Of a stretch of DNA of 64,000 nt, positions 27,431-39,193 are shown in pieces. The number at the start of each line of letters is the position of its first letter. The first letter of the stretch is position 1. Where the stretch lies: contig CAJNDS010002024.1 in assembly GCA_905221605.1 (NCBI GenBank), positions 77,501 through 141,500 of the forward strand, in the 5' to 3' direction. A program made the position numbers and the translations under genes. Origin of the DNA: Symbiodinium natans. Taxonomy: Eukaryota; Sar; Dinophyceae; Suessiales; Symbiodiniaceae. Under the pieces are notes generated by a model. The model searched no databases and was not told the origin of the DNA. It was given only the letters and a program-made list of their open reading frames with translations.

Positions 27431-27656
27431 CCCCTAAACCCTAAAAGCCCTAAAAAAACCGTAAAGACCCTAAAGACCTAAAACCCCCCAAAAAACCTAG
27501 AAACCCTCAAATCCCTAAAGACCCCAAACCCCACATATCAAACTACCCATGAACCTCTTGCCTGCAGAACTTCCGCCGCCCGGCTCCGGCGCAAGCCCCG
27601 ACTGTCGCGGCCACAAGCGCCGAGCTGCCACGGCGCCGTGCCAGTGGCTGGGGGCC

Positions 27657-27749
27657 TGTACTTGGAGGTTCATACTCTGACAGCCCTTAGTAGGGATGAT
27701 AGTACCCCCTAAATCCCTATTAAGGAGTCTGCGTATAAGGGGGGGCATG
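27657..27749. mobile_element. Family A element fused to a family B end
   Basis: TACTTGGAGGTTCATACTCTG runs straight into the family A arms (CTGACAGCCCTTAGTAGGG and CCCTATTAAGGAGTCTGCG). Confidence 0.65.
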
Positions 27750-27783
27750 TGCAGAGGTACAGGTGGGGTCTAGGGTTTAGGGC

Positions 27784-27939
27784 TACTTGGAGGTTCACGA
27801 ATTGTCATAAGGGGGTATGGGGTCTAGGGCTGCTGGGTAGTTACGAGCGGGGAAGTAGGGTAACTATAGGTATGACAGGTTATGACCTGAGTTAGGCTAC
27901 TTATAACCCTACTTATAACTACCCATGAACCTTCAAGTA
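27784..27939. mobile_element. Family B inverted-repeat element
   Basis: CTACTTGGAGGTTCACGAAT at the left and ACTACCCATGAACCTTCAAG at the right, about 156 bp. Confidence 0.8.
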
Positions 27940-28231
27940 TTGGACTGCTGTAGGGGATTGGAGCTGGGGCTATCGGACACTTCGGACTCATTTCGTAAGG
28001 TGTAGGGATGCAAAGTGAGTTGCTTCAAGCTCGTTGCTTGAAAATGGGTTTTGTCAGGCTTCACTGACTAAACCCTAAACCCTAAACCCTTTTTGACCCC
28101 GCGAGCTCTGCCGGGTTTCACAGCCGTCCATGCAGCCTTCATGAGCACTCGTGTAAACCCTAAACCCTAAACCCTAAACCTTAAGAGGCCTCCAAGGCTT
28201 CCCCCAACCTCCCTCCCCTCCCCCACAAAAG

Positions 28232-28343
28232 ACCTGGTAGCCGAGTAACCATCTTATAATGATGGTACCCTTTTTGGGTTTAGGGTTTATGTAAGGGAAC
28301 CCAGAACCCAACAAGGGCAAAAGGGTACCACTCAGCTACTAAG
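28232..28343. mobile_element. Family E inverted-repeat element
   Basis: GGTAGCCGAGTAACCATCTT and GGTACCACTCAGCTACTAAG; GGGTTTAGGGTTTATG in the core. Confidence 0.8.
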
Positions 28344-28379
28344 AAAAGGAACAAACCCACAAATTTGCCCTGCGCGCCT

Positions 28380-28480
28380 GGGCTGGCCGGGAGGTCAGGT
28401 AGGGAGGGTCCCCAGGCTTGGGCTCTGGAGACCAGGCCATTGAAGCTGAGGCGCATGAGTAACGCTTGTTGAGCACGCTT
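28380..28480 (-). CDS. Possible exon
   Basis: Minus frame reads RAQQALLMRLSFNGLVSRAQ without a stop. No secure splice sites. Confidence 0.3.
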
Positions 28481-28806
28481 TGGAGTTCATGCTTTTAGGG
28501 TTTAGAGGGTTTAGGTGAAGGCTGGCTTTAGTTTAGGGGAGGGGGGGTTGGGGCTCTGGGTGTGATTGTGTTCCGAAGCTTGGATTGTCTGAGGGTCTTG
28601 TGCGGCTTGCATTGTCGCATCTTGGACAGACGACCGAGGTCTTGGCGGCCCTAACCCTAAACCCTAAACCGTAAACTCTAGCAGGTCTCTACGATTCGGG
28701 CTTTGGGGGAATGTCTGTCCGGCATCCTGGTGACCTGGTGTGTCCTTGAGGGCCTTGAAGGCTCAGGATCGGATCATAGCCTGTCCCCTGCTGATGCCGA
28801 GTTTTT

Positions 28807-28855
28807 ACCCTAAACCCTAAACCCTAAACCCTAAACCCTAAACCCTAAGCCCTAG
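28807..28855 (-). repeat. CCCTAAA array
   Basis: About seven units. Confidence 0.95.
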
Positions 28856-28937
28856 TAAGGCTTGGGGAACGGGTCATGGCAGCTCTGGCATGACCGCTTA
28901 CAATGAGCTCCTCCTAAAACCGGCCCTGAAGCTGTTG

Positions 28938-29004
28938 GCAAGCAGCAAACCCTAAACCCTAAACCCTAAACCCTAAACCCTAAACCCTAAACCCTAAACC
29001 CTAA
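28938..29004 (-). repeat. CCCTAAA array
   Basis: Nine to ten clean units. Confidence 0.95.
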
Positions 29005-29164
29005 TTACAGTTGATCTGGCAATGCTCTGCGTTTTCTGAAGCTGCCAGGAAGGCCCAGAGGCCGAAGTGCAAGCCCAATCACGCCACAAGTTCTGACAAG
29101 AACCCGCAACTTTAAACCCAAAACCCTAAACCCTAAACCCTAAACCTTAAACCCTAAACCTTTA

Positions 29165-30100
29165 GACCCCAATGATGCTCCGCTGCGAGGGCTAGTTGTG
29201 AGGGCTCACACCTTATGCCGACATAATGGTCGAGATGCTAAGGCTCTGCGAAGATCGGATGTGCATGAGCCGCTTCTTTTCATGTCGGTGCAGCTCGCAC
29301 GCCTAGAGGTCTGGTGGTCTTGCAGTGTGAGACGCGGTCAAATTAGGGTCTCGCGCGTGCGTTCCTCTTTACTGCACCTTTTGACATACACCCTTAAGCC
29401 CTGAAGCCCTGAAACCCCACACCCGTTTGCAGCAGGCTAGGAAGGGTCGCCCAAACCCTAAACCCCAAACCCGAATGAAGCCCAAAAACACCCGAAGCCC
29501 CTGCTGGGCTGGCAACTCTCCAACTTCCAAGCATCGTACACTTGGGGAGCTTTGCGCGATGCTCTGGGGGGTGAACATGACGCATGGTACAACCACCAAG
29601 AGGAAGACATGGGGGGTTCCCAAGATAGGTCTTTTCCGGGGGAATAGAATATGGATTATATTATTCAGGGTTTAGGGTGTGACATATTCGGGGCACCCCC
29701 TATTCGGGAACTGCCCATATGATAAGCGCGCGTAAGCTTTGGAACCTAATCAGGGGAAACGACGAGGAGCTTTCAGCAGCCCCGTCCGAAAACACAAAAC
29801 CCTGACTCCAAGCCTTGAAGCCCTCAACTATTTAGGGTTTTGGGCTTAGGGAAGACGCTAAGCCAGATACACGAAACCTCTCGCTTTGCCGAGTCAACGG
29901 TCTTGCCTGTCCAGCCTCCTAGAAAAAACGACAGCCCGAATGCCTACAAGTTAACCGACTCAACCGTTGCGATTGAATCCGACATGTCATGGGGATGGTA
30001 CTATCTAGGGCTACGGAGTTTAGGGACTGACCTTGGCGTGCGCGTAAGCGACGTGTAATGCAGCTTGGGCGTCATGTCCACAAACCTCTCCCAAGCCTCA
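29165..30100. other. No supported gene
   Basis: Short frames on both strands (29198-29404 plus, 29427-29675 plus, 29840-30058 plus) without motifs. A fragment resembling a family D end lies near 29608-29640. Confidence 0.3.
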
Positions 30101-30104
30101 AAAT

Positions 30105-30198
30105 CCTAAGCCCTAAACCCTAAACCCCAAACCCTAGCCCTAAACCCCAAACCCCAAACCCCAAACCCCAAACCCTAAACCCTAAACCCTAAACCCTG
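30105..30198 (-). repeat. CCCTAAA array with a CCCCAAA block
   Basis: About thirteen units; the middle five are CCCCAAA. Confidence 0.95.
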
Positions 30199-30384
30199 CA
30201 CAAGCCTAAGCCGAAGTCTTTCTGCAGATTGTGGGTGCAACTCTCTCTCGCTCTCTCTCACTGGCACCCTAAACGGCCAAACCCCTTCAAATCCCTAAAC
30301 CCTAAACCCTAAACCTAAAGCATTTCTGGGGTGTAGATGGGTGTAGTGTGTATAGGGTTTAGGGTATCTGGGAAACCTCTCTGC

Positions 30385-30500
30385 GCATCGCTAGACGATC
30401 GCACGCACCTTCACTTTCTCCTCCGCCCCTGCCGCTGGGGGCGCTAGGGGCGCTCCTGCGGGTCTGGGCGGTCCAGAATGGCACAGAGCCTGAGCTGAGA
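30385..30500 (-). CDS. Possible exon
   Basis: After CTCAG| the frame reads LRLCAILDRPDPQ before a GA-type donor. An overlapping frame ends EEKVK|GTGCGTG. One of the two is probably exonic. Confidence 0.35.
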
Positions 30501-30528
30501 AGGTTTAGGGTTTCCCGTTAAGGGTATA

Positions 30529-30617
30529 CTCGAAGGTTTGTGGGTAAGTAGTGTGAGTTTTTTTGAGGTACGGTTATAACCAGCTATCGTAGTAGGATAA
30601 CTGAACCTTCACGTAGG
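30529..30617. mobile_element. Family B element, diverged
   Basis: TCGAAGGTTTGTGGGTAAGT at the left and AACTGAACCTTCACGTAG at the right. Confidence 0.55.
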
Positions 30618-31229
30618 GATGGGCTATCAGACTTGTTTTCACGGTGTGCATCAGCGAACGAAACCCTCGAAAAAGAGGAAATCAAGCTACTACTGGGTCC
30701 GAGGACATGTGGCCTAACGGTTCAATGGGTTTGCAAGTTGAGGGCAGGGCACAGTCACACATTCAAGCCAAAGGCAAAGCTGGCAAATGTGGTTTGCAGT
30801 GTTTTTAGGGTTTCATGGCTTTGGGGCATCAGGGTGTCAGGTTAGTGTTGAGGCACTTCTTGACAAGAGGCATGGGAGACCGTTAGCGTGCCAAGAATTC
30901 CCAGAAGCACCAGCAAGGCCTGCCCAAAGACGACAAAGATGAGGGTCAAAGAGCCTCAGAAGGCTCAGGCATAAACAGTCGAAATACGCGTTGCCTTTTC
31001 CAAATGCCCGACACACAAACTTTCGGAAAACCGCCACTCGCTCACCATGGTATACCTCTGTTTCCGCTCTCCAGGACCTTCCTCAGCTGTAGTGGTGTAG
31101 CGATAGTCAAGGCAACGAAACCCAAAACCCTAAACTCTAAACGCTTTTGGGCAACAGACTTTGAGGCTACCGGCAACCACGCAACTTCTCAGAAGTCACA
31201 TCACGCAATCTGACACAAACCCTACATGC

Positions 31230-31349
31230 CTTTTAGGGTTTAGGGTTCAGGGTTCAGGGTTTAGGGTTTAGGGTTTGGGGTTTAGGGTTCAGGGTTCAGG
31301 GTTTAGGGTTTAGGGTTTGGGGTTTAGGGTTCAGGGTTCAGGGTTTAGG
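31230..31349 (+). repeat. TTTAGGG higher-order array
   Basis: The block TTTAGGG-TTCAGGG-TTCAGGG-TTTAGGG-TTTAGGG-TTTGGGG is repeated about 2.5 times: a second-order repeat of about 42 bp. Confidence 0.85.
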
Positions 31350-31560
31350 TGCCCTTGTTTCGAACTCCGTTCAACCTCAGCCCCCCCCAAAGCCTGACTT
31401 ACAACTCGGAATGTCACAGGGGGTTTCAGGCGGCTCCGGCCTAAGAGCTGCTAGTTAAGGTACCCCTTGAACCCTAAACCCTAAACCCGGTAGAGGTTTA
31501 GATCTCCTAACTCTTCACAACTAACAAAGTGTGCCACTCGGGCTCCCAGGTAAAAAGGGG

Positions 31561-31673
31561 CTACTTGGAGGTTCATGGGTACTTCAAAGTAGGGTTATAA
31601 CCAGGAAAGCTCTAATCATAACCTTATTTACGCTACTTATAACCCTACTTACAAGCAGAATATCTCCAAGTAG
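31561..31673. mobile_element. Family B element with probable GGGGC target duplication
   Basis: TACTTGGAGGTTCATGGGTA at the left, AATATCTCCAAGTA at the right. GGGGC stands immediately outside both ends. Confidence 0.75.
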
Positions 31674-31949
31674 GGGCTTTAGGGCCTAGAGAGCAGTTCG
31701 CGGCCGAGAGGCCCGCATACAAAAGTGCGAGCCGATGTGATGCTGTGATCTCGGTTCCAAAGACAGCCTTGAAGTTCTCATGCGAAGGTCAAAGGTCATG
31801 GGTTTTGGGGCTTAGGGTCATGGGTTTAGGGTTTAGGGTCATGGATTAGTCACATCCGAAGCAGGAAAGCCACCATTGACGACCGGAAGCGCTCAGCGAA
31901 TACACATCTTAACAACTACGATTGCTACCATTCTTACTTCTGTTCCCAT

Positions 31950-31975
31950 CACTACTTCTACTACTGCTGCTGCTG

Positions 31976-32049
<74 letters not shown>

Positions 32050-32099
32050 ACTGCTACTGCTACTGCTGCTGCTACTGCTGCTGCTGCTGCTGCTGCTCC

Positions 32100-32134
<35 letters not shown>

Positions 32135-32210
32135 CTGCTACTGCTGCTACTGCTGCTACTACTGCTACTACTGCTACTTTTGCTACTACTGCTGCTGCCA
32201 CTATTATGAT
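31950..32210 (+). repeat. (CTA/CTG)n triplet repeat
   Basis: About 85 triplets of CTA, CTG and CTC. All long ORFs here encode homopolymeric Thr/Ala, Leu or Ser and were not called as genes. Confidence 0.95.
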
Positions 32211-32905
32211 TACTACTATTTTCATTGTTGCGAATACTGTAGTCTCTGTAGAAAGTAGCCATGACAGATACCTAGACAGCAACAGTGTCAGCAACTTGCT
32301 TTGTGTGCGGAAACTCAATTCAAGGTCGCACCTTTCATCACACACTTAGAGTTTAGGGTTGAATACATTCATCGTTGCGGACTTCTCTGCACACAACTGC
32401 CAGCGACAACCGTGAACCTCTCTTCCCAGATGCACTGGTAACAGCCGGGACACGGGCTTCCACTGTGGATCGAAACCCCCGCGTGCAATGTAAGCGGCCT
32501 TACATGGTGGCAAGAAATAAGAAGCTTAGGGTTCAGGGGTTTGGGGGTTTAGGTGCCCAGGATTCTCGGGTTTAGGTGCCCAGGATTCTCACATAAGGTC
32601 CGGGTGCACGACTCGACGGTCGACGATAGATCGAGCCGGGTTTCCGCGCGTGCACTGACCCTAATCCTGACGCCCCTGCAGATCCTCACCTGAAGCTTCG
32701 AAAGTTCAAGAGGCCTTAGGTCTTTGGGTTTATGGGTTTACAAGGGCCTGGATGAAATAGGCGGTCAAGGTTCTCACGATGAAGAGTTGATTGGGGCCAA
32801 GGCACCCAAAAGCCAGCTAACAGCAAGATCGCCAGCAACCAGGATGTGTGGCGGTAGACTGCCACGGCAAACAGGACGGAGCCTTCCGAGCTGTTGGCTC
32901 ACTTC

Positions 32906-33326
32906 CTAAACCATCGAAGTATCCAGATACTGGGTTGGGAATTTGGATCCGAGCTTCGACTTGGCGCATGATTGAGCTAGCGAATCATGAAACCCCCGCG
33001 ATGAGCTGTGCCAAGTCTGTAGCATATCAGTAGCAGCATGCGGCGGAGGGACTATGAGGACGGGCGAGGAGTAGGGAGAAGCAGTAATACCCTGCACCTT
33101 GGGAACGTGGCAAGAAGCTGTCTTTATTCGGAAGGGCGTCGAAAGCTTTAGCAAGGTAGCCAGGGAGTCCGGAAGAAAGAGTTACAATTGACTGACCCTC
33201 TTCTCTCCGAAGTCCCCTGAGATGTGCAACTGCTAAACGCCTCGACAGCAATTGCCCCACGCTCCCCTTAGAACCAGAGGCGACGTAATGCTGTACTATT
33301 GATGTTTCCTTGGGATTGATATACAC
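32906..33326 (-). CDS. Two overlapping minus-strand open frames, possible exons
   Basis: 33027-33326 reads ETSIVQHYVASGSKGSVGQL then LSRRLAVAHLRG and onwards. 32906-33154 reads VQGITASPYSSPVLIVPPPH. The plus strand is also partly open. No splice sites fixed. Confidence 0.3.
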
Positions 33327-33827
33327 AAAACAACATAGTTTTCAGGGAACTATAGTAGCTTGAACAGCGACGCATTTCTCAAGGTGCATGTAAGCCCGGC
33401 CTATCATCAGATAGTTTGCCTGGAAATACGCGATGTTTCCTGAGTGTTGCTGCAAGCAAGAACCCATTCAAGAACCCTTCAGCCCCAAACCCGTTCTTGC
33501 AGCAGGCTTGTGGATCTCTACCCTAAACCCTAAACCCTAAACCCTAAACCCTAAACCCTAACTCCAAGCCCTAAAGCCGTCAGGGCTTCGGGTTTGATCT
33601 ATGGATTCGGGGCGACTGAAGCTCTGAGACCAGGGCCTGAACTCCCATAAGCAGTCGGAGCCAAGTTTACGGTTTAGGGTTTGGGTTCTAGGCTCTGGGG
33701 GTAGGGCTCAGGGTGCCGGGATGAAAGAGCTTTGTATTGGGGAATGCTTTAACCTTCAAGATCTTCCCCTAAACCCTAAAACCCCTGTGCCCTTACGCAG
33801 TGGCCCTTGCGGGGCTTACTACTATTT

Positions 33828-33932
33828 GCTTAAGAACCCCCTCAACAAAATATACATGTTCCTCCTTATTATATAAGGACAATATCGGGATGATTATTAC
33901 ATATTTTTGGGGGGTTCTTAAGCAGATAGTAG
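33828..33932. mobile_element. Family C inverted-repeat element
   Basis: TACTATTTGCTTAAGAACCC and GGGGTTCTTAAGCAGATAGT as ends; CCTTATTATATAAGG in the loop. Confidence 0.85.
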
Positions 33933-33957
33933 CTTAACGGTGTAGAAACTGAACTGC

Positions 33958-34047
33958 AGGCGACGCGGCTCACGATGCGCTGGATGATGTCAGGATCGGA
34001 GTCCAGGTCGGGTATCTCGATGGTGAAAAATCTGAGGCACTTCAGAG
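33958..34047 (-). CDS. Exon, unidentified
   Basis: Ninety bases reading LKCLRFFTIEIPDLDSDPDI then IQRIVSRVA between AAAAAG|CT and a GC donor CCT|GCAGTTC. Strongly protein-like. A family C element lies 25 bp beyond its donor and TTTAGGG repeats on its acceptor side. Confidence 0.55.
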
Positions 34048-34449
34048 CTTTTTTTTTGCACCCGCCTAAGACAGCTCCTGGGTTTAGGGCTCAGGGTTTA
34101 GGGTTTAGGGTTTAGGGTTTAGGGGAACAAGCCCTCTAATGATCGCTGCAACAAACACTTTGGTACTGCGTGCCTGGGGTGCCGATTGCATGTTTGGGAG
34201 CTGTTCGTTTGCTATGGCTTCTATGGAGATAAGGGCCTGTAGAACTTAACACTACTGATTTCCAAATCCACCCCGAAACCTTGCCCTAAAACCATCTTTT
34301 CTTGCATCCAGGCTTAGGGGCTTAGGGTGTAGTGTTTAGGCGAAGCCTTACCCTAAACCCTAAACCCTCAACCCTAAACTCCTAACCGCTTGAACCTCCA
34401 CCTGAAACCAGGAGGCTCCCGCCAGGGTCGCAGCAAGCCTGGCAGTGCT

Positions 34450-34545
34450 GGGTTAGGGTTTAAGGTTTAGGGTTTAGGGTTTAGGGTTTTAGGGTTTAGG
34501 GTTTAGGGTTTTAGGATTTAGGGTTTAGGGTTTAGGGCTTAGGGT
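34450..34545 (+). repeat. TTTAGGG array with GGTTTTAGGG variants
   Basis: About thirteen units. Confidence 0.9.
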
Positions 34546-34636
34546 TCAAGGGCTCAAGTTGGTGCAAGGGCACCTGAAGCTTTATGTGCAGGCAGAAGTG
34601 GAGCTTCAGAATATGCAAAATCTTCAGTATCTTTTT

Positions 34637-34719
34637 GTATATATATATATATATGTATACAAATGTGTTTGTTTGTAAAAAGCATACATGCATACATGCA
34701 TACACACACATATGTGTAC

Positions 34720-34750
<31 letters not shown>

Positions 34751-34751
34751 C

Positions 34752-34801
<50 letters not shown>

Positions 34802-34803
34802 GC
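34637..34803 (+). repeat. (TA)n / TATATACA microsatellite
   Basis: Alternating TA with CATATATATA blocks and a CATACATG stretch. Confidence 0.95.
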
Positions 34804-34821
34804 ATACATGTGTGAACATCT

Positions 34822-34924
34822 GGGGGGTTTCCCGAGACTAGGGGTACCTTCTTGGGGGCCTTATGTTAAGGGATCCTACCATTTGGGGATCTATATTTGG
34901 GTCCCCTAGTTTCGTAAACCCCCC
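34822..34924. mobile_element. Family D inverted-repeat element
   Basis: GGGGGGTTTCCCGAGACTAG and CTAGTTTCGTAAACCCCCC as ends. Confidence 0.85.
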
Positions 34925-34984
34925 ATATGTATACATAGTACGCGCAGGCTTGATTTAGAGTATACCTAAACCCTAAACCCTAAA

Positions 34985-35580
34985 CCCAACTCATTGTGCA
35001 GCGAGGTGGCATGTGTAGGGCGCGATCGAAGCTTCAATCGAATTGACCTTGTCGACAGTGGTGGATCTTAAGGCGTGAACACTCAAGACGTGTAACCACT
35101 AAGTGCCAGAAGTTTGTGCTATATTGATTTATAGAATTTACAAGAGGGTTGTGATGTCTGTCGGGGCCGAGTGGCCATAAACCAAAGTCCCAACGCCAGA
35201 ATGCGGAAGCTCTGCGTGCGCTGGCTTGAGGACGCTTGAAGCTTTCTTGCTTTGATGCCTTTGCTTTTGCTGGCTTGTGCTTGCTGTTTTTGACTTTCGG
35301 ACGCTCTCTCTCTCTCTCTCCCTCTCCCTCTCGCTCTCCCTTTCCTCATGTTTACGACGACGACGACTACTACTACTACCACTCCTCCTACTTACTCGTA
35401 CTCCCCTACTCGTACTCCGACTGCGGTCCCCAGCTACGGAGTCCCGTAAAGTAAAGTCATAGGGTTTAGGATTCTTAGAGCTTGAAGGGTTTAGCCACAG
35501 AAACCGTAGAACTTGACCCCGAGGTCCTCACGACAGACAGCTATACCGAAAGCAAGTCATGACCTGCATGCGAAGCCACT
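34985..35580. other. No supported gene
   Basis: CT repeat at 35304-35342 and GAC/CTA triplets at 35355-35385; no convincing exon seen. Confidence 0.4.
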
Positions 35581-35668
35581 TTACTCCCCTTAGAACCTTA
35601 ATAAACATATTATGTTTAATGCCCTCTTGAGTTTTATATAATAAAAATCAAAAAATAATTCCCAAGGG
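35581..35668. mobile_element. Family K element
   Basis: TTACTCCCCTTAGAACCTTA at the left and CCCAAGGGGAACATAGG at the right. Confidence 0.55.
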
Positions 35669-36180
35669 GAACATAGGCCAAGGAACCATCTGCGTCGCAT
35701 CTTTTATAGCTCGAGCCGAGAAGCTCGATAACTCCTCAGAAACATGTGGCTGCGAGCCGTGGAGCCTTGAGAACATACACCAATTCCGGAGGGGGGGGGG
35801 GGGGGGGGGCGTTTTGCATTAAACAAAAGCAGGGTTTGGCTTGCTCGGACCACTCAAGGAAAGAAAAGGCTAAAGCTATACGTAACACATGACCTAAAGA
35901 TGTAAAAGGTTTTAGCAGGATATTGAAGAGAACTACTTAGGGTTCAAACCTTAGGGGTACGAGTTTTAATCCCTTGAAGGCTAAGGGCCCTCAAGAATTG
36001 AAAGCTAAGCTGGGGTAGGTTTGGGGGGCCCTAGAAAAAACTCCTATGGCAATTTTTTTTGGGGTTATAAGGGGGATCAAGATGAGAGATCATGTTCAAA
36101 CCTACCCCTGGCAAGTCCGAGTCCTGCTTGCAAACTTTATCTGTAACCAAGATCCGGCTCTTGCACTTGGGAAGGCTGAC
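35669..36180. other. No supported gene
   Basis: A G run at about 35790-35809 and several short inverted motifs; nothing else recognised. Confidence 0.4.
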
Positions 36181-36183
36181 TTG

Positions 36184-36326
36184 GCTTAGGGTTTAGGGTT
36201 TAGGGTTTAGGGTTTAGGGTTTAGGGTTTAGGGTTTAGGGTTTAGGGTTTAGGGTTTAGGGTTTAGGGTTTAGGGTTTAGGGTTTAGGGTTTAGGGTTTA
36301 GGGTTTAGGGTTTAGGGTTTAGGGTT
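36184..36326 (+). repeat. Longest perfect TTTAGGG array in the window
   Basis: About twenty uninterrupted TTTAGGG units. Unique sequence on both sides shows it is interstitial rather than a chromosome end. Confidence 0.98.
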
Positions 36327-36807
36327 TTTTTAACGAACCCGCAAACTGTCTACACTCTGGCGTGGCCCAATTTCTTACCCCTGACCACAGTCCGGCCCAC
36401 TTGCGAACTGTGAAAGGAACGGGCTGCTGGTGGCCTCTTGGCGTACCTTGAGGGTGCTGTTCTTGCGACGAGGGAATCCTCACTCTAAACCCTAAGCCCT
36501 AAACCCCTAAACCCATTTTGGTGCCATCTGAAGGCTATAAGCCCCTAGCACATTGAATTCGCGAGTGCAAAGTCTGACAAACCCCGGGGGCTATTCCATC
36601 AAAACCCCAGCCCTGAAAGTCCTGAATCCTGCATTCACCCAACTGAACGCCCTACATGAATAGTGAAACCCCTTCTCCCAAACGTAGACAATATGTGCTT
36701 GACAGACCCTAACCGTAACCCAAAACTCCAAACCCTGAGCAAACCTCTGCCCACAAACCCTAAACCCTAAACCCGAAACCCTAAACCTTCCCCGGCTAGG
36801 GTTCCGC

Positions 36808-36888
36808 GAGGAGAATGCCCGCAAAGTCCGTCACCGTGGGCTCCGCCGGCGTGCCCGTCGCCGTCGGGAGCCCCAAGGGGTCGGGGTT
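36808..36888 (-). CDS. Exon, Pro/Thr-rich
   Basis: Twenty-seven codons reading NPDPLGLPTATGTPAEPTVT then DFAGILL; acceptor GCCAAG|A, GC donor CTC|GCGGAA, phase 0 both ends. GC-rich third positions compared with its surroundings support coding. Confidence 0.5.
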
Positions 36889-37007
36889 CTTGGCTGTGGC
36901 TTTTGGGTTTTGGGTTTAGGGTTTAGGGTTTGGGGTTTAGAGTTTAGGGTTTAGGGTGTGGGGTCTAGGGTTCGGGGGCTTAGGTTTAGGGCTTAGTTTA
37001 GGAAGGC

Positions 37008-37131
37008 ACCTGGAGGTTCATGGGTGCTTACTTGTAAGTAGGGCTACAAAGTATCCGAAGTAAGGCTATACTAATTGTAAGTCGTCATCCTACCAAGAAC
37101 CCGATTGATGACTACCCATGAACCTGCAAGC
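37008..37131. mobile_element. Family B inverted-repeat element
   Basis: CCTGGAGGTTCATGGGTGCT and ACTACCCATGAACCTGCAAG as ends. Confidence 0.75.
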
Positions 37132-37139
37132 AGGGGCTT

Positions 37140-37392
37140 TGGGCTTAAGCGGGGCTTGCGGAGCTACAGGGGGCCAAGGCTTAAAGCTTGCGTAGTTGAA
37201 TTCGGGAAACCGAGCGGTGCAAGGCAGGGCCTGTGGCTTTGAGCTTTCGCCTTTCGGCGTCTTCGTCGCCGGTCTACTGTCAACTTCGGCCCTGCTCGCG
37301 CGAGTCCGGGTTCCGAGTGTGCGCACAGGACGCAAACGCGTACGCAGCATTATCTTAGACAAAAGGCTTTGTTGTTTCAGGACCCTATACAT
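37140..37392 (-). CDS. Possible exon, basic
   Basis: Frame reads VLKQQSLLSKIMLRTRLRPV and later FPEFNYASFKPWPPVAPQAP. Lies between two family B elements. No domain recognised. Confidence 0.35.
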
Positions 37393-37499
37393 GGGTACAA
37401 CACATAGCTGCGCGGGAAGTGGCGTGGGGTTTGCTGCCCCTTACCGCAACGCCAGCCGTAACAGTTGGCCGAGGTGACTGGTTCCAAGGCTTTCAGGAT

Positions 37500-37611
37500 T
37501 ACTTGAAGGTTCATAGTAGTGTTATAAGTAGGGCAACTATCGTGATAAATGGTTTAGGTTCTGTATACATATATATACAACTGTACTTATAACTACCCAT
37601 GAACCTCAAAA
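37500..37611. mobile_element. Family B inverted-repeat element
   Basis: TTACTTGAAGGTTCATAGTA and AACTACCCATGAACCTCAAA as ends; the core has gained a GTATACATATATATAC palindrome. Confidence 0.75.
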
Positions 37612-38518
37612 GAGTCTCTAGGGAAAGGTTTGGCATGCTCGAAAATGTGATTGGCATGCTACTGTCTGCTTTCATCTGGTTTCATGTGGCTTCTAGACGA
37701 CACCTCACGCCAACAACTCTTCACCCACACCCTGCTAGAACCCCCAAGACCGGAAGGATTCCTGGGTAGTTGCAACTAGGGTTCTATGTCGGTCATTTTG
37801 TTAAGCGTGGGCGGAACTACCCTTGAACTGTCAAAATAGCCCCTAAACCCGAAACCCGAAACGCAACCCGATTCTAGCTACCCAGGAACCTTCAAAGTAC
37901 ACGTACACTACGTAGCCCCTAAACACTTAACCCCAAACCCTACACCCTAAACCCCTAAACCCCTAAAAACCCTAAACCCCTAAACCCTAAAACCCTAAAA
38001 ACCCTCAAACCCTAAACCTAATGCTACAAACTACCCGGGAACCCTCATACGCCAGCCGACTCCCATGACGCAGCAGCGCCCAGCCGCAGGGTCCCCTTTT
38101 GGCGACTTCGAGCCGAAGAGCCACGGTTTAGGGTTTAGGGTTTAGGGTTTAGGGTTACGGCCAGGCATGCGCAACCGGTCTATGTCTGAAAGGGTTTCGA
38201 CTCTCACACCAGCACAAGCAGGCAAGGCTCGGAAAGGGTGTAGAGTTTTCGGGTTGGGGTAGAATTGTGGCCCAGCTTTAAACTCCTGTTAATCAGATTC
38301 TCGTTAAGCTGTTAGTCTGTTGGTCTTACATGAGCGTACTGCACGTGCTGTCTGAATCTGATTGGAAGCGTCAGGGCACGCGAATGAGTCTCCCTTTATG
38401 GCTGAGCACTGGTGGCATCTCTACGCCAGCCGGATAACGATTCAATATCTGGGAGGGGGCATACCAAGCCGAAGCCCCAAACTCCTGATCCTGTGCTTAG
38501 TTGTCCAGTACCTAGGGG

Positions 38519-38585
38519 TTTTAAAGGTTAACCTTTGGGATTTTAAGGGGAATATATTAACCCAAAAAGGTTAAAGGTTACCTAC
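38519..38585. mobile_element. Family J element
   Basis: TTAAAGGTTAACCTTTGGG at the left and CCCAAAAAGGTTAAAGGTTA at the right. Further copies at 41281-41367 and 60008-60112. Confidence 0.6.
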
Positions 38586-38735
38586 TCTACTACTAAGTGT
38601 GCCCCCTTTTCCACGAAAGACATGCCCTGCAAGCTCCAGTTGAACTGGCAGGGGATGCATGGCCGCACCGCAAAAAAGTTTGCAGAGGTCAGTTTTTTTT
38701 TTTGCTTTTGCTCTGATGGCTACTACTATGACCAC

Positions 38736-38736
38736 T

Positions 38737-38825
<89 letters not shown>

Positions 38826-38835
38826 GTAGTAGTAT
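38736..38835 (+). repeat. (CTA)n triplet repeat
   Basis: About 30 CTA triplets, then TAG. Confidence 0.95.
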
Positions 38836-38905
38836 TAGCATCATCAACATCACCAGTACTATTTTTGTGTCGCAATCCAGTGCCCTCGTTTGTGCTTTAG
38901 GGATT

Positions 38906-39021
38906 GGTAGCCCTGTAACCATATTATAACGAGGGTACTCCCCATTTTGGGGTTGGTAATGTTACTTGACAAGGGAACCTAGAACCAAGAACATGGCAAA
39001 ACGGGTACCACTGGTGGTACC
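38906..39021. mobile_element. Family E inverted-repeat element
   Basis: GGTAGCCCTGTAACCATATT and ACGGGTACCACTGGTGGTACC as ends. Confidence 0.8.
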
Positions 39022-39193
39022 AAAAGGCAAAAGGGTTTAGGGTAATTTTGGTGTGCTACGAAGTCCAAACCGCCCCTGCCCCGCCCGACACCCGATGGAA
39101 CCTTGGTCACAACCTTCTGAGGTCCAGCACTCGGGTTAGGGTTTAGAGTTTAGGGTTTAGCGCTTGGCGTTTTGGGTTTGGGGGTTTAGGAGT

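Noticed and set aside
31876-32349. Poly-Thr/Ala, poly-Leu and poly-Ser ORFs
   Set aside because: They come from a CTA/CTG triplet repeat; every frame is open.
33027-33326. RNA polymerase largest-subunit fragment because of SGSKGS
   Set aside because: The residues around it do not follow the family pattern and the match is too short.
34532-34841. Ile/Tyr-rich ORFs
   Set aside because: Translations of a (TA)n/CATA microsatellite.
36184-36326. True chromosome end because of TTTAGGG repeats
   Set aside because: Unique sequence and genes lie on both sides, and dozens of short arrays in both orientations occur throughout.
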